NCBI RefSeq assembly: GCF_010994095.1
Contig: NZ_WJYO01000002.1
Span: 372,001 to 436,000, forward strand
Direction of reading: 5' to 3'
Length of the DNA stretch: 64,000 nt
From: Mumia xiangluensis
GTDB taxonomy: Bacteria > Actinomycetota > Actinomycetes > Propionibacteriales > Nocardioidaceae
The translations under genes were made by a program, and so were the position numbers. Shown one piece after another: positions 60,901-64,000 of the stretch. The notes beneath the pieces were generated by a model. It was not told where the DNA came from and made no database searches. It saw nothing but the letters and a program-made list of their open reading frames with translations. Numbering within the stretch: the first letter of the stretch is position 1; each line of letters starts with the position of its first letter.

Positions 60901-62074
60901 CCTGCCAGCCCAGCGCGCTGAGCATGAGCGCGGCGACGACGCGGCGGTGGTCGTCGGAGTCGTGCCAGTGCAGCTGACGCCCCGCCTCCACGACGACCCC
61001 GAAGCCGGCGTGGACCAGCACCCGCGCCTGCCGGTCGTTGAGGTCAGGCCGGACCGCCCGCAGCTGTTGCCCCCAGATCGCGATGTGCTCGCGCTGCGCC
61101 AGGACGAGCGGCCGCTGCAGGTCAGCAGGCAGACCGACGATCTCCGCGGCGGCGACGCTGGTGAGCGCCCGGTGCTCGAAGCTGTAGGCGGCGTACGTCG
61201 ACGCCAACGCAGCGAGCGCGTCACGCGGGTCGGAGCACCCCGCCAAGGCTTGCTCGGCGGCTTGGGACAGCAGGCCGGCGGCCTGGAGGCACCCGGCGGC
61301 CAGGATGTCGACCTTCCCGGGATAGTGGCGGTAGATCGCCGACGGCGCCAATCCGACGGCCTCCGCGATGCGGCCGAGGCTCACGTTGGCGAAGCCGTCC
61401 TGGGCGAACATCGGGATCGCCGCCGCCAGGATCTCCGCACGTCGGGTTCGGGGGACCGGCGGCGACGGCACACCGCTGCTGGAGTCAGAGACTGCGCTCG
61501 GGGACTCGGTCTCGACCACTCTCATGGAGGCTCGGACCAGGAGCTTCTCGGCGCGCGGCGAGGAGATCCGGGTGTGGTGCATGGTGATCGACCCGATGGC
61601 GCCGAGCGCTGCTGCGGAGCGAACCTCGGCTCCGATCGTCCCTTCCGCGGCCGGGACAGACTCGGCGACCCGGTCGACGACGTGCGCGAACTTGAGCCGC
61701 AGGATCCGACGATCGTCCGGGTTGAGATAGCGCGCCTCCCACCGGTACACGCCTCCGGAGGCACGATGGGCGATCGTCACGCGCGCCGCCGCGGAGAAGA
61801 GCGCGTCGAGGCTCGCATCGGCGGGCAGCTCGTCGAGCGCTTCGACGAGCCGGTCCGCCATAAGGTTCGCGCACTCCGCGAAAAGCGCGTACTTGTTCGG
61901 GAAGTGCCGGTAGAGGGCGGGCGCGGTGATCCCGACGTGGGCGGCGATCTCCTCCATGGAGGCGGCGTGGTATCCGCGCTCGTTGAAGACGCGGCCGGCA
62001 GCGTCGACGATCAGCTGCCGGCGGTTTCGCGGTCGCGTGGGTGGATTCGACGCAGGCGTAGGGTCAGTCAGCAC
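60896..62074 (-). CDS. Double TetR-family regulator (two TetR units fused)
   Basis: 392 aa, about twice the usual TetR length. The first helix-turn-helix is at about 20-66 (IVDAAGRVFNERGYHAASMEEIAAHVGITAPALYRHFPNKY, in parts); the second begins at about 213 (RAEILAAAIPMFAQDGFANVSLGRIAEAVGLAPSAIYRHYPGKVDIL, in parts). Each is followed by a ligand-binding-type helical region, the first shorter. Possible use: two operators or two ligands, or a pseudo-dimer. It is convergent with the Lcp-like gene, whose known homologues are often controlled by TetR proteins. GTG start. Confidence 0.88.
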   Translation of the reverse strand: MLTDPTPASNPPTRPRNRRQLIVDAAGRVFNERGYHAASMEEIAAHVGITAPALYRHFPNKYALFAECANLMADRLVEALDELPADASLDALFSAAARVTIAHRASGGVYRWEARYLNPDDRRILRLKFAHVVDRVAESVPAAEGTIGAEVRSAAALGAIGSITMHHTRISSPRAEKLLVRASMRVVETESPSAVSDSSSGVPSPPVPRTRRAEILAAAIPMFAQDGFANVSLGRIAEAVGLAPSAIYRHYPGKVDILAAGCLQAAGLLSQAAEQALAGCSDPRDALAALASTYAAYSFEHRALTSVAAAEIVGLPADLQRPLVLAQREHIAIWGQQLRAVRPDLNDRQARVLVHAGFGVVVEAGRQLHWHDSDDHRRVVAALMLSALGWQA

Positions 62075-62194
62075 CGGCGTCGCACCGCCTCCTGTGCCCC
62101 GACAGCAGATCCATGGCGTCAGTCAATCACCTGCCGGACGGCGCCCACCAGACGACGACGCCTTTGTACGGCCCGAGTGCTCGCCGCGGGTGGG

Positions 62195-63988
62195 CTACTC
62201 GGTCAGCGGGTCGTCCGGACGTGTCCGTGCACCGGCCGACCGGGCGAGCTCCCACGCCTCCTCCTCGGCCTGCGAGAGCTTCGCCCCACGATCGGGTGGC
62301 GGGACCGCTCGCACGGTCGCCATGCACTCGTGCCAGTCGGGGTTGCGCGCGAACCACGAGTGGCCGTAGATCTCGGCGACCGCACCGTCCTGGAGCTTCG
62401 GGTCGTACGCGACGGGGTCGGCGAATCGCCAGTCGGCCCCGCAGCGGCGGGTGCGGTACGGGTCGGCGTACTCGTCGGCACGAGCACCGTCGCGCGGCTT
62501 CGGGAAGTGCTCCGACCGCGCCCCGTCGGTGTCGATCTGGTGGTTCCACGAGAGGACCGGCCCCGCCAGCTGGTCGGTGGTCCGGTAGAGGTTGATCCAG
62601 GCACCGTCGAGGTCGTCGTACAAGCGGGTGATCGCCGCGAAGTTGACGTACGCAGGGAAGGCCTTCGGGAAGATCACCCGCAGCTGGGACCCGAACGTCA
62701 CCAGCGCGACCCGGTCACGCTCCGACTCGTCGAGCAGCATCATCGTCGCGAAGCTGATCAGGCTGCCCTGGCTGTGCCCGCACAGGACGAGGTCACGACG
62801 TGTGCCGCCCTCGGGCAGGCGGTCGAGGTGCCAGCGGATGCGTTCACGAAGGTCCTCGACACAGCGCTTGGAGTACGCACGGGGCGAGAACGGGTGGACC
62901 GCGTGCGGCCAGAAGGCGAGGACGTCCCAGACGACGTTGAGTCCGCGGCGCTTGCCCTCCTCGGCGACGGCCTTGCGGCTCTGCAGCAGCAGCCAGCCGG
63001 CCGCGGCGATCAGCAGCCAGGCGCCGAACAGCGCGACGAGGTTGGACTTCGCGACGCCGTCCACCCCGACCACGTACTTCGGCTGGCTGAGAAGGTCGAG
63101 ACGGCCAGGGAGGTGGCCGCACGTGCTGGGGTCGCGTGAGTTCATGCACGGGACGAGCTCGACGGCGAGCGCGACGGCCAGGATCATGCCCGCACTGGCG
63201 AAGGCCAGGCAGATCGGGCCGATCGCGTTCTTGACGCGAGCCTTCTGCACCGCGAAGCGCACCCGCGAGACCCAGCGGGGCGGGACCAGGAGCGACCCGT
63301 CCGCGGTGTACATCGCGGTGACCCGCTCGTCGGTACGGCGCCGCCGCCGCATCCGCCACGCCACCACGACGAGCATGATGACCACGAGGATGACGACGTT
63401 CAGCCCCCATGCGTACGCCACGCGGTCGAGCATCGGCGTCGTCCCGACGGTGACCTGCGCGCCGTTCGAGCTGCCGGTGACGGGCGTCGACAGATCCAGC
63501 GCCGACGACACCCCGGTGGCGACGGCGGCCGAGAACCCCACGCCGATGAAGGCGCCGATCGCCGTGAACAGCGCGGCCGCCATCCCCCACGCGTACGGCG
63601 CGAAGTAGCGCTCGGGACTGCCCTTCTGGGGGCGGTCCGTCCGACGGACCACGACGAGCGCGAGGTTGACCACGAAGAGCGCGAGGAGTGCCGCGACGCC
63701 GAGGACGAGGAGCCAGTTGGCGATCACGTCGAACCGCTCGGGTCGTTCGCGCAGCGCCGTCCACTCGACCCGGTTGACGCCTCCCATGTCGGCGACGGCG
63801 GCCACGAGCACCGCGACGCTGCCGACGAGACCGACGATGCCGAGGACCGAGGTCGCCGCCTTCCAGAGCCCCTGCCATGCCGGCCCCTCGGTCATCCGGT
63901 CGCGTGTGCCGCGCTCGGGGTCACCGAGGAGCGTGACGACCACGACCACCAGGACCCACCCGGCGATCGCCAGCTGCAGGGACGTCAT
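62195..63988 (-). CDS. Multi-pass membrane protein with an alpha/beta hydrolase domain
   Basis: 597 aa from ATG 63988; the frame is open to the window edge (WERE- before it), so the start may lie beyond. About seven hydrophobic helices over the first 350 residues (LQLAIAGWVLVVVVVTLL, LGIVGLVGSVAVLVAAVA, WLLVLGVAALLALFVVNLAL and more). A C-terminal hydrolase domain has CGHSQGSLISF as the nucleophile elbow (about 390-400). Probably a membrane lipase/esterase-like protein; substrate unknown. The fused architecture recurs in actinobacteria under the label of hypothetical integral membrane protein. Confidence 0.8.
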   Translation of the reverse strand: MTSLQLAIAGWVLVVVVVTLLGDPERGTRDRMTEGPAWQGLWKAATSVLGIVGLVGSVAVLVAAVADMGGVNRVEWTALRERPERFDVIANWLLVLGVAALLALFVVNLALVVVRRTDRPQKGSPERYFAPYAWGMAAALFTAIGAFIGVGFSAAVATGVSSALDLSTPVTGSSNGAQVTVGTTPMLDRVAYAWGLNVVILVVIMLVVVAWRMRRRRRTDERVTAMYTADGSLLVPPRWVSRVRFAVQKARVKNAIGPICLAFASAGMILAVALAVELVPCMNSRDPSTCGHLPGRLDLLSQPKYVVGVDGVAKSNLVALFGAWLLIAAAGWLLLQSRKAVAEEGKRRGLNVVWDVLAFWPHAVHPFSPRAYSKRCVEDLRERIRWHLDRLPEGGTRRDLVLCGHSQGSLISFATMMLLDESERDRVALVTFGSQLRVIFPKAFPAYVNFAAITRLYDDLDGAWINLYRTTDQLAGPVLSWNHQIDTDGARSEHFPKPRDGARADEYADPYRTRRCGADWRFADPVAYDPKLQDGAVAEIYGHSWFARNPDWHECMATVRAVPPPDRGAKLSQAEEEAWELARSAGARTRPDDPLTE

Positions 63989-64000
63989 CTCGCGCTCCCA

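Overview
High-GC (around 70 percent) chromosomal DNA from an actinobacterium. The gene content and order (trpD divergent from ctaE-qcrCAB, a nearby ctaC-ctaD-ctaF set, adoK, an A-type Fe-S carrier, glycerate kinase, pspA-pspAA-htpX-pspAB, lipB-lipA-glnA) fit the Propionibacteriales, most likely Nocardioidaceae (Nocardioides, Aeromicrobium or Mumia type). Genus is inference only. Starts are often GTG, and 4-base GTGA or ATGA overlaps between cistrons are common.

Bases 1-42.2 kb are core chromosome. In order: the tail of a GntR/UTRA regulator; two tandem ROK sugar kinases; two SRPBCC proteins; a long-chain acyl-CoA synthetase; an NlpC/P60 cell-wall hydrolase under a c-di-AMP (ydaO-type) riboswitch; a DEDDh exonuclease fused to a GIY-YIG domain; trpD; the complete aerobic cytochrome bcc-aa3 set in two clusters (ctaE-qcrC-qcrA-qcrB on +, ctaC-ctaD-ctaF on -) with an L,D-transpeptidase between them; adoK; an SGNH esterase; erpA; glycerate kinase; an aspartate aminotransferase; the Psp membrane-stress cluster; gcvT; pepA; lpdA and a two-lipoyl E2; lipB and lipA, which make the cofactor that E2 and the glycine cleavage system use; and glnA behind a four-half-site GlnR box.

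Bases 42,196-58,658 are an inferred integrated genomic island. The last 16 bases of glnA, including its stop codon, are repeated exactly at 58,643-58,658. Beside the left copy lie an excisionase-like gene and a tyrosine integrase split by an in-frame TAG. The island carries an orphan PD-(D/E)XK-like protein, a MarR-controlled quinone-detoxification-like operon, two SDRs divergent from an MmyB-type regulator, a pair of overlapping tyrosine recombinases, an MbcA/ParS-like gene with a small partner, a frameshifted exonuclease-TerB-BRCT-Lsr2 fusion, and a membrane protein followed by an ApeA-like HEPN protein. The right-hand 4 kb looks like a small candidate defence module.

Bases 58.7-64 kb return to chromosome: a 28-bp palindromic tandem array, an NTF2-like protein, a Tat-exported Lcp/MpaB-family oxygenase convergent with a double-headed TetR regulator, and a multi-pass membrane alpha/beta hydrolase that reaches the right edge.

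A recurring oddity is short tandem arrays (periods 21, 23, 25 and 28 bp) in the 3' regions of genes, most with dyad symmetry in each unit.
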